From positions 62,001-126,000 of the forward strand of contig NZ_BONY01000025.1 in assembly GCF_016862955.1 (NCBI RefSeq): a DNA stretch of 64,000 nt. The letters are read 5' to 3'. The position numbers were made by a program, and so were the translations under genes. Below the pieces are notes generated by a model, which saw nothing but the letters and a program-made list of their open reading frames with translations, ran no database searches and was not told the DNA's origin. The stretch comes from Rhizocola hellebori (GTDB lineage Bacteria > Actinomycetota > Actinomycetes > Mycobacteriales > Micromonosporaceae). Positions 29,576 to 37,631 of this stretch are shown piece after piece (within the stretch, counting starts at the first letter, position 1; every line of letters begins with the position of its first letter).

Positions 29576-30199
29576 ATGGCAGCGCCGAGAACGCGTAACA
29601 ACAGCACCATTGCCCTGAGCGCGCCGACCGAAGCTGAGCTCGGTTCGGCCGCGCAGCGCGACCGCCGCAAGCGGATCCTCGACGCCACGCTGACGCTCGC
29701 CTCCAAAGGCGGATACGACGCGGTGCAGATGAGAGCGGTGGCCGAGAAGGCCGACGTGGCGCTGGGCACCCTCTATCGCTACTTCCCGTCCAAGATCCAC
29801 CTGCTGGTCTCCGGCTTGGCGCGCGAGTTCGAGCGCACCCAGGAGCGGATGGACCGCACCGCGGTGCCCGGCGAGACGGCCTACGAGCGCATGCTGTTCG
29901 TCCTCGGCCGGATCACCCGGGCGATGCAGCGTGATCCCCAGCTGACCGAGGCGATGACCAGAGCCTTCATGTTCGCCGACCCCTCCGCGGCGACCGAGGT
30001 GAACACCGTCGCGCGCATGATGGAGCTCATGTTCACCAAGGCGATGCACGATGGTGAACCCTCCGAGGACGACAAGGCGATCGCTCGGGTCATCGGCGAC
30101 GTATGGCTGTCCAATCTGGTGGCGTGGGTGACCCGGCGGGCCTCCGCCAACGATGTCGTCAACCACCTGGAACTGGCCGCCCGGCTTCTGCTGAAGTGA
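29576..30199 (+). CDS. kstR: TetR-family cholesterol repressor KstR
   Basis: A 207-residue TetR regulator. The N-terminal HTH region (RRKRILDATLTLASKGGYDAV, MRAVAEKADVALGTLYRYFPSK, split here for length) and the C-terminal segments MTRAFMFADPSAATEV and DVWLSNLVAWVTRRAS match mycobacterial KstR closely. KstR represses the uptake, side-chain and ring A/B genes and is released by a steroid-CoA intermediate. The start at 29576 has GAGAGGG 6-12 nt upstream. It is divergent from fadE34, as in M. tuberculosis (Rv3573c/Rv3574). It presumably binds the boxes listed in this window. Confidence 0.95.
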   Translation: MAAPRTRNNSTIALSAPTEAELGSAAQRDRRKRILDATLTLASKGGYDAVQMRAVAEKADVALGTLYRYFPSKIHLLVSGLAREFERTQERMDRTAVPGETAYERMLFVLGRITRAMQRDPQLTEAMTRAFMFADPSAATEVNTVARMMELMFTKAMHDGEPSEDDKAIARVIGDVWLSNLVAWVTRRASANDVVNHLELAARLLLK

Positions 30200-30225
30200 G
30201 CGGCCAGCGTTGCGCCGAACGGGCG

Positions 30226-30657
30226 TCAGCCCAATAGCGCCTTGAATTTGGCGAGCGACTGCTCCGCGGCCACACCCGCGTTCTTCTCCGCCATCTTGGC
30301 CATCGGCCCGTTGAGGGCGGGCCCGTTGAACTCCATCTCGAAGGTGATGTTGCAGCCCTCGTCGGCCGGCTCGATGGTGAAACGGTTGACCGACTTGATG
30401 CCCATGGGCCCGTCGCCGAACAGCTCGAGCTTGCTGGGCGCGGCGGCCTCGGTGACCCGCCAGGCGATCTCCGCGGGCATTCCCATCATCTTGACGCGCT
30501 GCTTGTAGGCCACGCCCTCGCCGAGCGTGTCGGGCACGTCGCTGGTGAAGGCGTCGTGCATGGTGAGCCATTCGGGATATCTGGGGAGATCGATGGCAAG
30601 CTGCCACACCTGATCCGGCCCGGCGGCTGATTGAGTCGATGCACTTACCTTGGGCAT
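30226..30657 (-). CDS. SRPBCC-family protein (START-like lipid-binding fold)
   Basis: A 143-residue protein of the polyketide cyclase/SRPBCC superfamily. The typical first helix and strand are AAGPDQVWQLAIDLPRYPEW, and the long C-terminal helix is AEKNAGVAAEQSLAKFKALL. It probably binds a hydrophobic ligand, plausibly a steroid. The ATG at 30657 is preferred because GGAGGT (30668 to 30663) is 5 nt upstream; a GTG at 30660 is also possible. A near-consensus KstR box about 80 bp upstream suggests membership of the regulon. It converges with kstR. Confidence 0.75.
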   Translation of the reverse strand: MPKVSASTQSAAGPDQVWQLAIDLPRYPEWLTMHDAFTSDVPDTLGEGVAYKQRVKMMGMPAEIAWRVTEAAAPSKLELFGDGPMGIKSVNRFTIEPADEGCNITFEMEFNGPALNGPMAKMAEKNAGVAAEQSLAKFKALLG

Positions 30658-30735
30658 CACATACCTCCATAGCGCGTCGGCATCCTGCGACGCCGTGGCA
30701 CCAAGGTAAGCAACCGCGAGCCCGCATTCAATACT

Positions 30736-30749
30736 AGAACGTGTTTTCT
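30736..30749. promoter_or_regulatory. Near-consensus KstR box upstream of the SRPBCC gene
   Basis: TAGAACGTGTTTTC has all AAC/GTT positions and the first T of the KstR consensus, but C instead of A at the last position. It overlaps TAGTAT on the minus strand (30738 to 30733), a possible -10 for the SRPBCC gene. Confidence 0.6.
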
Positions 30750-30844
30750 TTTTCAGGCCCAGGTCAAGAGGTGGAGCGCTTATTCAGCCGGTTGAACCCT
30801 GTTTCATAACGCCGCTTGGCCGGAAGCGGGCTAGATTCTTAGCT

Positions 30845-31930
30845 GTGGCACCCAAAGTCGACCGAGCACGAGAGCTTGCCGCGGCCAGCGGGCTCGACGC
30901 GCTGCTCATCACGCCCAGCGCGGACCTGCGCTACCTGACCGGCTACAACGCCCATCCGCTTGAGCGGCTGACCTGCCTGGTCATCCCGGCCTCCGGCGAG
31001 CCGTTCCTGGTGGTCCCGCTGCTGGAGAAGCCGGCCGCGTTAGCGGTCGGCGGGCTCGACATCGAGGTGGTCGCGCACCGGGAGACCGACGACGCCTACG
31101 CGCTGGTGGCCTCGCGGCTGCCGGGCGGGGTGAAGCGGATCGGGCTCGACAACCACATGTGGGCGGAAAAGGTGCTGGCGTTCCGGCGCGCGATGCCCGG
31201 CGCCGAGCAGCAGCTCGCCGGGGATGTGCTGCGCGAGCTGAGGATGCGCAAGACGCCGGCCGAGGTGGAGTCGCTGCGGCGCGCCGGGGCCGCGATCGAC
31301 CGGGTGCACGAGCAGATGGGGCAATGGCTGCGCGCCGGGCGCACCGAACGCGAAGTGGCCCACGACATCAAGGAGGCGATCGTGGCCGCAGGCCACGAGA
31401 CAGCCGACTTCGCCATCGTCGCGTCCGGGCCCAACGGCGCGAGCCCGCATCACGAGGTCTCCGATCGGGTGATCGCCGACGGCGACCCGGTCGTGGTGGA
31501 CATCGGCGGCACGATGGCCGACGGGTACTGCTCGGACTCGACGCGCACCTACGCGGTCGGCGAGCCCGAGGCCGACTTCGCCCGCTATTACGAGGTGCTG
31601 CTGCGGGCGCAGGTGACCCAGGTGGACGCGGTGCGGCCGGGCATCACCGCCGAACAGCTCGACGCGGTCGGCCGCGACATCATCGCCGAGGCGGGTTACG
31701 GGGACTACTTCGTGCATCGCACGGGGCACGGGATAGGGCTTGAGGGGCATGAGGAGCCCTACATCGTGGCCGGTTCCAAGCAGGTGCTCGAGCCGGGGAT
31801 GACCTTCTCGATCGAGCCCGGGATCTACCTGCCCGGGCGGCACGGTGCTCGCATCGAGGACATTGTGGTGTGTACCGAAGAAGGCGGCGAACGCCTCAAC
31901 GTCTCCAGCCGCAAGCTGGCCATCCTCTGA
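30845..31930 (+). CDS. M24-family Xaa-Pro aminopeptidase (PepQ/PepP-like)
   Basis: A 361-residue cytosolic metallopeptidase. Residues 1-130 form the creatinase-like N-domain and 131-361 the pita-bread domain. The dinuclear metal ligands are Asp219, Asp231, His295, Glu324 and Glu338, all intact. It cleaves X-Pro bonds of short peptides. The GTG at 30845 is the only sensible start; there is no Shine-Dalgarno, and TAGATT ends 7 nt upstream, so the transcript may be leaderless. The next gene follows after one base. Confidence 0.9.
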   Translation: MAPKVDRARELAAASGLDALLITPSADLRYLTGYNAHPLERLTCLVIPASGEPFLVVPLLEKPAALAVGGLDIEVVAHRETDDAYALVASRLPGGVKRIGLDNHMWAEKVLAFRRAMPGAEQQLAGDVLRELRMRKTPAEVESLRRAGAAIDRVHEQMGQWLRAGRTEREVAHDIKEAIVAAGHETADFAIVASGPNGASPHHEVSDRVIADGDPVVVDIGGTMADGYCSDSTRTYAVGEPEADFARYYEVLLRAQVTQVDAVRPGITAEQLDAVGRDIIAEAGYGDYFVHRTGHGIGLEGHEEPYIVAGSKQVLEPGMTFSIEPGIYLPGRHGARIEDIVVCTEEGGERLNVSSRKLAIL

Positions 31931-31931
31931 C

Positions 31932-32525
31932 ATGTTCAAGCCCATCGACCTGGCGAGCCTGGTGGACTATCTGGCTCGGGAAATGGGCGATCGGACCAGG
32001 GTCGCCGTGGACGGGGCGCCGCCCGCGCGGCCGGAACGCGTCGCGCAGGCCTTGGTCGATCGGCTGCAGTCGCGCGGCGGGTTCGCGATTCACATACGCA
32101 CCAAGGACTTCCTGCGGCCGGCCTCGATCCGGTATGAGCTTGGGCGCGAGGAACCGGACTCCTACTACGAGCGGTGGGTCGATCTCGCCGCGCTCAATCG
32201 TGAGGTGCTTTCCAAGCCGGGCAAGGTTTTGCCGACCCTGTGGAACGCCGACACCGACCGGGCGACCCGGGCTGGGTATGTGGAGGTGCCGCCGGAGGGG
32301 GTCATCGTGGTCAGCGGCGACCTTCTACTCGGGGCGGGGCTCGACGTGGAGATGACGGTGCACCTGCAGATGTCCGGGCTCATCCTGTCCCGCCGCACGC
32401 CGCCGGAGCTGGCCTGGACGTTGCCGGCCTACGCCCGGTACGCGCAGGAGGTGGATCCGGGTTCGTTCGCGGATGTGGTGGTGCGCATGAACGACCCGGA
32501 TCATCCAGCGCTGGTGGTCAGCTGA
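31932..32525 (+). CDS. Uridine-kinase-like protein lacking the P-loop
   Basis: A 197-residue protein. Its fold pattern follows actinobacterial uridine kinase-like NTPases: an early VAVDG strand, a middle SYYERWVDLAAL block, a late GVIVVSGDLLLGAG strand and the terminal ADVVVRMNDPDHP. The usual GxxxxGK[ST] after VAVDG is replaced by GAPPARPERVAQ, so Walker A is lost and kinase activity is unlikely. It is coupled to the M24 peptidase upstream (ATG 1 nt after its stop) and overlaps the convergent gene by 8 nt. It may be a pseudo-kinase, binding protein or decayed enzyme. Confidence 0.6.
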   Translation: MFKPIDLASLVDYLAREMGDRTRVAVDGAPPARPERVAQALVDRLQSRGGFAIHIRTKDFLRPASIRYELGREEPDSYYERWVDLAALNREVLSKPGKVLPTLWNADTDRATRAGYVEVPPEGVIVVSGDLLLGAGLDVEMTVHLQMSGLILSRRTPPELAWTLPAYARYAQEVDPGSFADVVVRMNDPDHPALVVS

Positions 32526-33726
32526 GCCCACCGGCAAGGCGGGCCGACTTGATTTCGCCCAGCACATGAAGCGGGACAACGCCTTCGCCGGTGCTGGTCA
32601 GCGTGCCACCGACTTCCAGCTCGGCTATCACGCCCCCGCGCTGAACGCTTAACGCGTGTGCGCTCAGCTTTGTCAGCACGCCTTTGACCAGCGATTCCCC
32701 CTCGCCGCCGTGGGTCCGGATTCCTTTGTGGATGGTCAATCGCCCGATCGGCTGCGCGATCTGGATGCCGATCGCGGCGTCGCCGTGGGTGGTGATGGAG
32801 TCGAACTCGGCCGTGCCGACCGAGGCGTCCGGATGGCCTTCCAGGTGGTAGACGTTGAAGCCGCGCGCACCAACGCCATGGGTCTCGATCGGGGCGAGGA
32901 TGCGCAACTCGTCCACGGTGCCGAAGTTGACGAAGCCGACCCCGCTGCGCCCGAACGAGGTGAGCGGGGCTTGGGCTATCCAGCGGTCTACCCGGCCCCA
33001 GTTGTCGAGCAGCATGTCGTTCGTGCCCAGCGAGGTGACCGGACCGATGTTGCGCACGGTCTCGACATGGGCCTCGTGGACGACGAAGACCCCGCCGCTG
33101 ATGGCATCGGTCGTGCCGTCCGGAATTCCGCCGTCGGTATGGATTGAGCCGGTTTCGAGAAGGTCTATCTCGAGCCTGCCCGCGACGAGAACACCGCTGC
33201 CGCGGATCGGGTTCTGCTCGCTTCCCGCGCTTACGCGGCGGATGGTGCCGGTCACCACGGAACGCGGGTCGGTGTTCCAGAGCGTGAAAGCACCCTGCAT
33301 GGCACCGACTCCGGACAGCTCAGGGCGTTCCCGGCGATGACGGATATCGGCCTGGGTGATGTGCAGGCCGTCGACGAGGAAATGCCCGGCGGAGGTGGCC
33401 AGGTCGACCTGACCGGTGACCGTGAGGTCGACGAGGTGGAAGGACCCGCTGGCGGCCGGGTCCAGGAAAATCGAACGCCGGGTGGGCTCGGTGTGCAGAC
33501 CTAGGCGGCTCACCGCGTTGTCCCCGTGGAGCTGGACGCCGTCGACGCCTTCGGCGAAAGCGAGCGTGGACGAGGGAGAGCGGCCGGTTAAGGTCACACC
33601 GCGTTGCAGGGCAATCGGTGGTACCCGCCGAAGCTCTCCCTCGATCAAAATGTGCTGCATTGATTCGTCTTGAGTAGCGGCCACCAGATCCTCAACGGTG
33701 GTGACCGTTTTCGTCGTGCCATCCAT
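32518..33726 (-). CDS. Hypothetical protein, probable right-handed beta-helix
   Basis: A 402-residue protein without signal peptide or membrane segment. It is built of short strands separated by Gly, Asp or Asn turns, with recurring GxxxxI or T-H-G units (for example SGVGFVNFGTVDELRI, GARGFNVYHLEG, GDAAIGIQIAQPIGRLTI). This pattern is typical of parallel beta-helix proteins of the pectate-lyase/IPR011050 kind. I see no catalytic signature. Function unknown; the convergent 8-nt overlap with the upstream gene carries no functional hint. Confidence 0.7.
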   Translation of the reverse strand: MDGTTKTVTTVEDLVAATQDESMQHILIEGELRRVPPIALQRGVTLTGRSPSSTLAFAEGVDGVQLHGDNAVSRLGLHTEPTRRSIFLDPAASGSFHLVDLTVTGQVDLATSAGHFLVDGLHITQADIRHRRERPELSGVGAMQGAFTLWNTDPRSVVTGTIRRVSAGSEQNPIRGSGVLVAGRLEIDLLETGSIHTDGGIPDGTTDAISGGVFVVHEAHVETVRNIGPVTSLGTNDMLLDNWGRVDRWIAQAPLTSFGRSGVGFVNFGTVDELRILAPIETHGVGARGFNVYHLEGHPDASVGTAEFDSITTHGDAAIGIQIAQPIGRLTIHKGIRTHGGEGESLVKGVLTKLSAHALSVQRGGVIAELEVGGTLTSTGEGVVPLHVLGEIKSARLAGGLS

Positions 33727-33769
33727 GACCCGAAGTCTGCAACCTCAAGTGAGGTTTAAGTCAACGGAA

Positions 33770-33955
33770 TCACCGAGGCCGTTTGCCGTTCTTGCCTTTC
33801 GCGCCGCCCGGCTTCGTGCGGTTGGGCGCCTTGGCATGATGCTTCTCGCCTGCCCGCTGCTCGGTCTGCACTCCAGCCTGCTCGCGCGAAGTGGCTTCCT
33901 GCGCCTCGTCGCGCCTCCGGTCATCCCGGTGAGCCTGCGGAACGTTCCTGGACAT
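33770..33955 (-). CDS. Small basic hydrophilic protein (61 aa)
   Basis: A Lys/Arg/Gln-rich protein beginning MSRNVPQAHRDD and ending KPGGAKGKNGKRPR, with no hydrophobic segment. The ATG at 33955 is supported by GGGGGAG about 4 nt upstream; an in-frame start at 34045 has no ribosome binding site. It is probably disordered. Similar short basic proteins are common in actinomycetes without a known role. Confidence 0.6.
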   Translation of the reverse strand: MSRNVPQAHRDDRRRDEAQEATSREQAGVQTEQRAGEKHHAKAPNRTKPGGAKGKNGKRPR

Positions 33956-34070
33956 TGTCTCCCCCTTGTACGCCAGCGGTCCCCCGCCGCCAGCCATCTG
34001 GATGATATCCAGGCCGCGACGGTCCATAAGCCCTGCTTGGCCCAATTTGTTGCCCGCTAAGCGCTGAGGA

Positions 34071-34105
34071 GGGCGCGCCGAACCCCTCGCCGAGTCGGCG
34101 CGCCC
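34071..34105 (-). terminator. Terminator after the GH5-CBM2 gene
   Basis: A perfect 11-bp GC-rich inverted repeat (GGGCGCGCCGA at 34071-34081, complement at 34095-34105) with a 13-nt loop begins 15 nt beyond the mannanase stop codon. Confidence 0.7.
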
Positions 34106-34119
34106 AGTCTTGGCCGTCC

Positions 34120-35505
34120 CTAGCTAGCCGTGCAGGACGGAGTCGGGTTGGTGTTGGTGGCGTTGTTCCAGGAGCCGAGGAAGCCCCAGGTAGCGCTCTG
34201 CCCGGCGCCAAGGCTGCCGTTGTAGGGCATGTTGGTGGCCACGACGCTTCCGGTCACGTTGGCGCTCCAGAACTGCGTGATGGCTTGGCCGTTGGCCCAG
34301 GTCCAGGTGACCCGCCAGCTCGAAATCGCGGCGGAGCCGGCGGTGACCTTCACGTCCGCCTGGAAGCCGCCCTGCCACTGGTTGGTGCGCGTGTAGGTCG
34401 CGGTGCAGGCCTTGGTGCCCGAGGTGGGACTCAGCGTGGGGCTCACCGACGGAGACGGCCTGGGCGACGGGGACTGCGACGGCGAAGGCGAGCCGGTGGG
34501 CGGAGGCGACTGGTTTCCATAGATGGTCGCCTGTACCGACGTCGACCGGATTCCGTTGGCGCCGTTGAACAACCGCTGGCCCCAGGAGGTGAGCTGGTTG
34601 ACATTGAAGCTGGTCACCTGGTCCAGGTATTCGACCCCACCGCCGTTGCCACTCCAGGACCAGCCGAGGTAGCCGACGCCGCGCGCCACGGCCTGAGCCA
34701 TGATGGTGTCCTCGTCCGGGTTGCCGTCGGAGTGGTTGAAGCCGAACTCGCCGATGATGATCGGCAGGTTGCGGGTGCGGAACGAGTCGAGATAGGCGTT
34801 GATTTCCGCGGCGGTGTCGAAGACTCCGTACATGTGAATGGAGAAGAGGGTGTTGCGGTCGACATCGCTGTTGAAGACGGCCTGAGCGTTGTCGCGCATG
34901 GTGAACTGCCAGTCCTGGCCCCAGTTTGGTGCGTCGACGACGATGGTGTGGTCAAAGCCGGCGTTGCGCAGCCGGGCGATCGCGTTGGTGGTCGCCTGGG
35001 TCCAGCCCGCCACGTTGTTGTTGCCGTAGGGCTCGTTGCCGATATTGATCAGGACGTAGTTCTCCTGACCGGTCAGTGCACTTTGGACACTAATCCAGTA
35101 GTCGACCGCGCGGTCCAGGGTCCACTCGTTCTGTTGTTCCCCGAAGCCTGTCGTGTCATGGTTTTCCAGGACGCAGATCAGGCGATTGGCTTTGCACAGG
35201 CTGACGATGTTCGCGACGTCGCTGACCCCGTTGATCGGGGTCCACCGCCCGCCGCTGAGGACCACGCGAACAGTGTTGGCGCCCAAGGACTTGATATTGG
35301 CAAATGAACTGGTCTGGCTCTGGTACCAGACGTGGGCATGGCTGGTGCCACGCATCACGAATGGGGTGCCGTTCGCCTCGACCAGCCGTCCATTGGTGAT
35401 CCGCAGGCCCACTGCGGCTTGGGCGGGCTGGATGGCTACGAACACAGAAACGAGGAGCGTCATCGCGATCGCGCTGAGGCTGGCGATGATGAGCCGAGCT
35501 TTCAT
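34120..35505 (-). CDS. Secreted GH5 endo-beta-1,4-mannanase with CBM2
   Basis: A 461-residue exported enzyme. A signal peptide (about residues 1-30, cleavage after AQA) is followed by a GH5 domain (about 31-330) with acid/base Glu158 in NIGNEPYG and nucleophile Glu253 in IIGEFGF. A Pro/Ser-rich linker (about 332-365) precedes a C-terminal CBM2 (about 368-461, bracketed by Cys in KACTATYT and PSCTAS). The catalytic domain resembles the actinomycete ManA (GH5_8) mannanases; cellulase activity is less likely. A CebR-like LacI box lies about 150 bp upstream, linking it to the adjacent mannan operon. Confidence 0.88.
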   Translation of the reverse strand: MKARLIIASLSAIAMTLLVSVFVAIQPAQAAVGLRITNGRLVEANGTPFVMRGTSHAHVWYQSQTSSFANIKSLGANTVRVVLSGGRWTPINGVSDVANIVSLCKANRLICVLENHDTTGFGEQQNEWTLDRAVDYWISVQSALTGQENYVLINIGNEPYGNNNVAGWTQATTNAIARLRNAGFDHTIVVDAPNWGQDWQFTMRDNAQAVFNSDVDRNTLFSIHMYGVFDTAAEINAYLDSFRTRNLPIIIGEFGFNHSDGNPDEDTIMAQAVARGVGYLGWSWSGNGGGVEYLDQVTSFNVNQLTSWGQRLFNGANGIRSTSVQATIYGNQSPPPTGSPSPSQSPSPRPSPSVSPTLSPTSGTKACTATYTRTNQWQGGFQADVKVTAGSAAISSWRVTWTWANGQAITQFWSANVTGSVVATNMPYNGSLGAGQSATWGFLGSWNNATNTNPTPSCTAS

Positions 35506-35552
35506 GATCCACCTCTGGGAAGCAGTTGGTCAGCATGAGATGGCCACCCGGC

Positions 35553-35599
35553 TCCCGTGGGTGTCTGTCGGGGCTCAGCATAGCCAGACACCCACGGGA
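35553..35599. terminator. Perfect 15-bp inverted repeat between the two mannanase genes
   Basis: TCCCGTGGGTGTCTG at 35553-35567 pairs perfectly with 35585-35599; the 17-nt loop can pair further (GGCT with AGCC). It lies after the stop of the upstream minus-strand mannanase and before the promoter-proximal part of the CBM2 mannanase. It may terminate read-through or structure the 5' leader. Confidence 0.5.
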
Positions 35600-35615
35600 C
35601 GCGCAAGGGTTTACA

Positions 35616-35684
35616 GAACCGGTTCAGTAAGCGATTTGCTCAGTATTCATAGTATGGTCGCGCTCCCATAGCTACCCGGTTCAG
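35616..35684. repeat. Repeated CCGGTTCAG motif in the mannanase promoter region
   Basis: CCGGTTCAG occurs at 35619-35627, as part of the palindrome GAACCGGTTC (35616-35625), and again at 35676-35684. The reverse complement CTGAACCGG occurs at 45318-45326 upstream of the solute-binding protein gene of the same locus. It is a possible second regulatory motif. Confidence 0.35.
35655..35668. promoter_or_regulatory. CebR-like LacI operator upstream of the CBM2 mannanase
   Basis: On the minus strand this reads TGGGAGCGCGACCA, 12 of 14 matches to the CebR-type palindrome TGGGAGCGCTCCCA. It lies upstream of the CBM2 mannanase, and the LacI-family gene at 45441 is the obvious candidate regulator. Confidence 0.7.
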
Positions 35685-35686
35685 CA

Positions 35687-37621
35687 CTACAGCGCCCGCA
35701 CATTGTCGATGTCGTAGCTACCCGGGTTGAAGAAGATGTAGAGGACACGGATGTCGGCGAACATGCCGGCGCACGCCGACAGATCGGTCAGCAAACCGAC
35801 GTTGATGGTGGTGGTCGTGTTCGGCTGGATGAACGGGAACGGCGACTGGCACCATGTGAACGACGGCCCAGCCTGGATGGCGAGGGAGACCGACGTCCCG
35901 CTGGCGCCGGTGCGCAGCTCGTAAGCGATCTCCGACTTCGCCGACAGGTCAAGCGGCTCGGCGAAGCTGACCCCGAACCAGTGTCCCGCGGTCACCTCGA
36001 GGTGCAGACCATGGGCGCCTTCGGGATGGAAGTCGGCGGTCTGGGTGAGCACTCCGGCGTCGGGCATCCAATTACCCGGCGCCCAGCCCTGCGTCCCGGT
36101 TTCGAAGGTGGCAATGGGAATCGCGGCGGTCGGGTCCGGCTTGACGTTCACCGACAGCTCGGCCACGTTGGAGGTGCGCCCGGCCGCATCACGGATCGTG
36201 TACTTGGCCGTGGCACGACCCACGAAGCCTTCCGTCGGCGTGAAGGTCACCGCCCCGCCTGAGCCGAGGGTGAACGTGCCGCCGGCCGGTTCCGTGATCC
36301 GGATCGTGTCGGGCTTGAGGTACGTGCGGTAAGCCACGTCATTGCTGGCCGGATGCAAAGTGGCGGGCTGGTTGAACTCCACGATCGCGGTGTCGTGATC
36401 GGCCACCGGCGGACGCGAGCGCTGCGGCCCCCTCAGCTCGTCACCGGCATTGGTCAGCGTGATGCAGACCGGCGACGGGCAGTAGACGGTGAAACCGTCG
36501 TAGTCCGGGTAGAGCGAGCCGTCGTCCTGGACACCGGAGAGGATCCAATACAGCCAGCCATCGCCGCCCTCGCTGTCGAACAGGTCGGTCCACTGCTTGT
36601 AGACGGTGTTGCGGGTGGACTTCTCCAGCCAGCCGAACTCGCCCCACAGCACGGGTTTGCCTATCCGGTTGGCCTCCCGGACGTGGCGCTTGATCCAATC
36701 GAGCGTCCACGGCAGATCCTTGCCCCAGGCGGCCGGGTAGATGTGGAACGAGAGCATGTCGATGGCCGGCAGGCGGGTGAAGGCGAGCGTGTCGACGCCT
36801 TCGCCACAGTTGCGGGTCCAGTCCGCCTGTGCCGGGTCGTCACAGAAGAAGCCCTCGTCACCGACGTCGACGAGCTGCTTGGGGGCCACCGACTTGAGGT
36901 GGCGGCTGATGACGTCGGCCCAGTCGACGAGCGTCTGGGTGGTGCAGTTCGGCGAGCGCGGGTAGGCCCCGGCGGAAAGGCATCGGGGCTCGTTGCCCAG
37001 CTCCCAGGCCATCACCGTGGGGTCGTCGCGGTAAGCGACACCGGTCAGCGGGTTCACCCGGGTCAGGACGTGACTGATCCAGTCCTTGTACCAGCCGCGG
37101 ATCGTCTCGCTGGAATAGAAGTCGTCGTGGTATTGGCCGCCCGCCCACCGCACGTACTGATCCATGCCGCCGAAGTCGTTCCAGTTGTTGGTCAGCGGAA
37201 TGATGAGCTTGATGCCGTGTTGCCTTGCCGACCAGAGCACGTAGTCGAGCTTTTGCAGACCGTCGGGACCGTCGTTGTACGCGGGCGAATCCCCGTCCCA
37301 GTACTGGAAGTAGATGCCGTCCTGCTTGCCCCGCACCGAGTTGGACCCGTCCTGGTTGCCGATGTCGAGGAACCCCCAGGTGCGAATAACGTTAAACTTC
37401 GCGGCCTTGGCATCGGCGAAAACGTCGTCCACCATGAGCGGAGATTTGTACATAAGGTAGTAGTTGTTGCTTCCGGAGTACCGGAACTGTTTGCCGTCAA
37501 GCTTCAAATCGGAGCCGTGCCGAGTGACAAAGCCGGAAGCCGTTTGCCCGGCGCTGGCCGGGACGGCTGCGCCCAGGCTCAGCGCCAGGGCGGCAATCGC
37601 CACTAGCGTCACAGGTTTCAT
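35687..37621 (-). CDS. Secreted GH5 (subfamily 7-like) endo-beta-mannanase, multidomain
   Basis: A 644-residue exported protein. A signal peptide (about 1-24) is followed by a GH5 catalytic domain (about 30-400) with acid/base Glu211 in WELGNEPRC and nucleophile Glu328 in VLWGEFGW. After that come an Ig/cadherin-like segment (about 405-500, TFTPTEGFVGRATAKYTIRD) and a C-terminal jelly-roll carbohydrate-binding region (about 505-644, ATFETGTQGWAPGNW) as found in mannan-binding modules. It starts 10 nt after the beta-mannosidase stop, so it is in the same operon. Mannan or glucomannan is the likely substrate. Confidence 0.87.
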   Translation of the reverse strand: MKPVTLVAIAALALSLGAAVPASAGQTASGFVTRHGSDLKLDGKQFRYSGSNNYYLMYKSPLMVDDVFADAKAAKFNVIRTWGFLDIGNQDGSNSVRGKQDGIYFQYWDGDSPAYNDGPDGLQKLDYVLWSARQHGIKLIIPLTNNWNDFGGMDQYVRWAGGQYHDDFYSSETIRGWYKDWISHVLTRVNPLTGVAYRDDPTVMAWELGNEPRCLSAGAYPRSPNCTTQTLVDWADVISRHLKSVAPKQLVDVGDEGFFCDDPAQADWTRNCGEGVDTLAFTRLPAIDMLSFHIYPAAWGKDLPWTLDWIKRHVREANRIGKPVLWGEFGWLEKSTRNTVYKQWTDLFDSEGGDGWLYWILSGVQDDGSLYPDYDGFTVYCPSPVCITLTNAGDELRGPQRSRPPVADHDTAIVEFNQPATLHPASNDVAYRTYLKPDTIRITEPAGGTFTLGSGGAVTFTPTEGFVGRATAKYTIRDAAGRTSNVAELSVNVKPDPTAAIPIATFETGTQGWAPGNWMPDAGVLTQTADFHPEGAHGLHLEVTAGHWFGVSFAEPLDLSAKSEIAYELRTGASGTSVSLAIQAGPSFTWCQSPFPFIQPNTTTTINVGLLTDLSACAGMFADIRVLYIFFNPGSYDIDNVRAL

Positions 37622-37631
37622 TGCGACCCTC

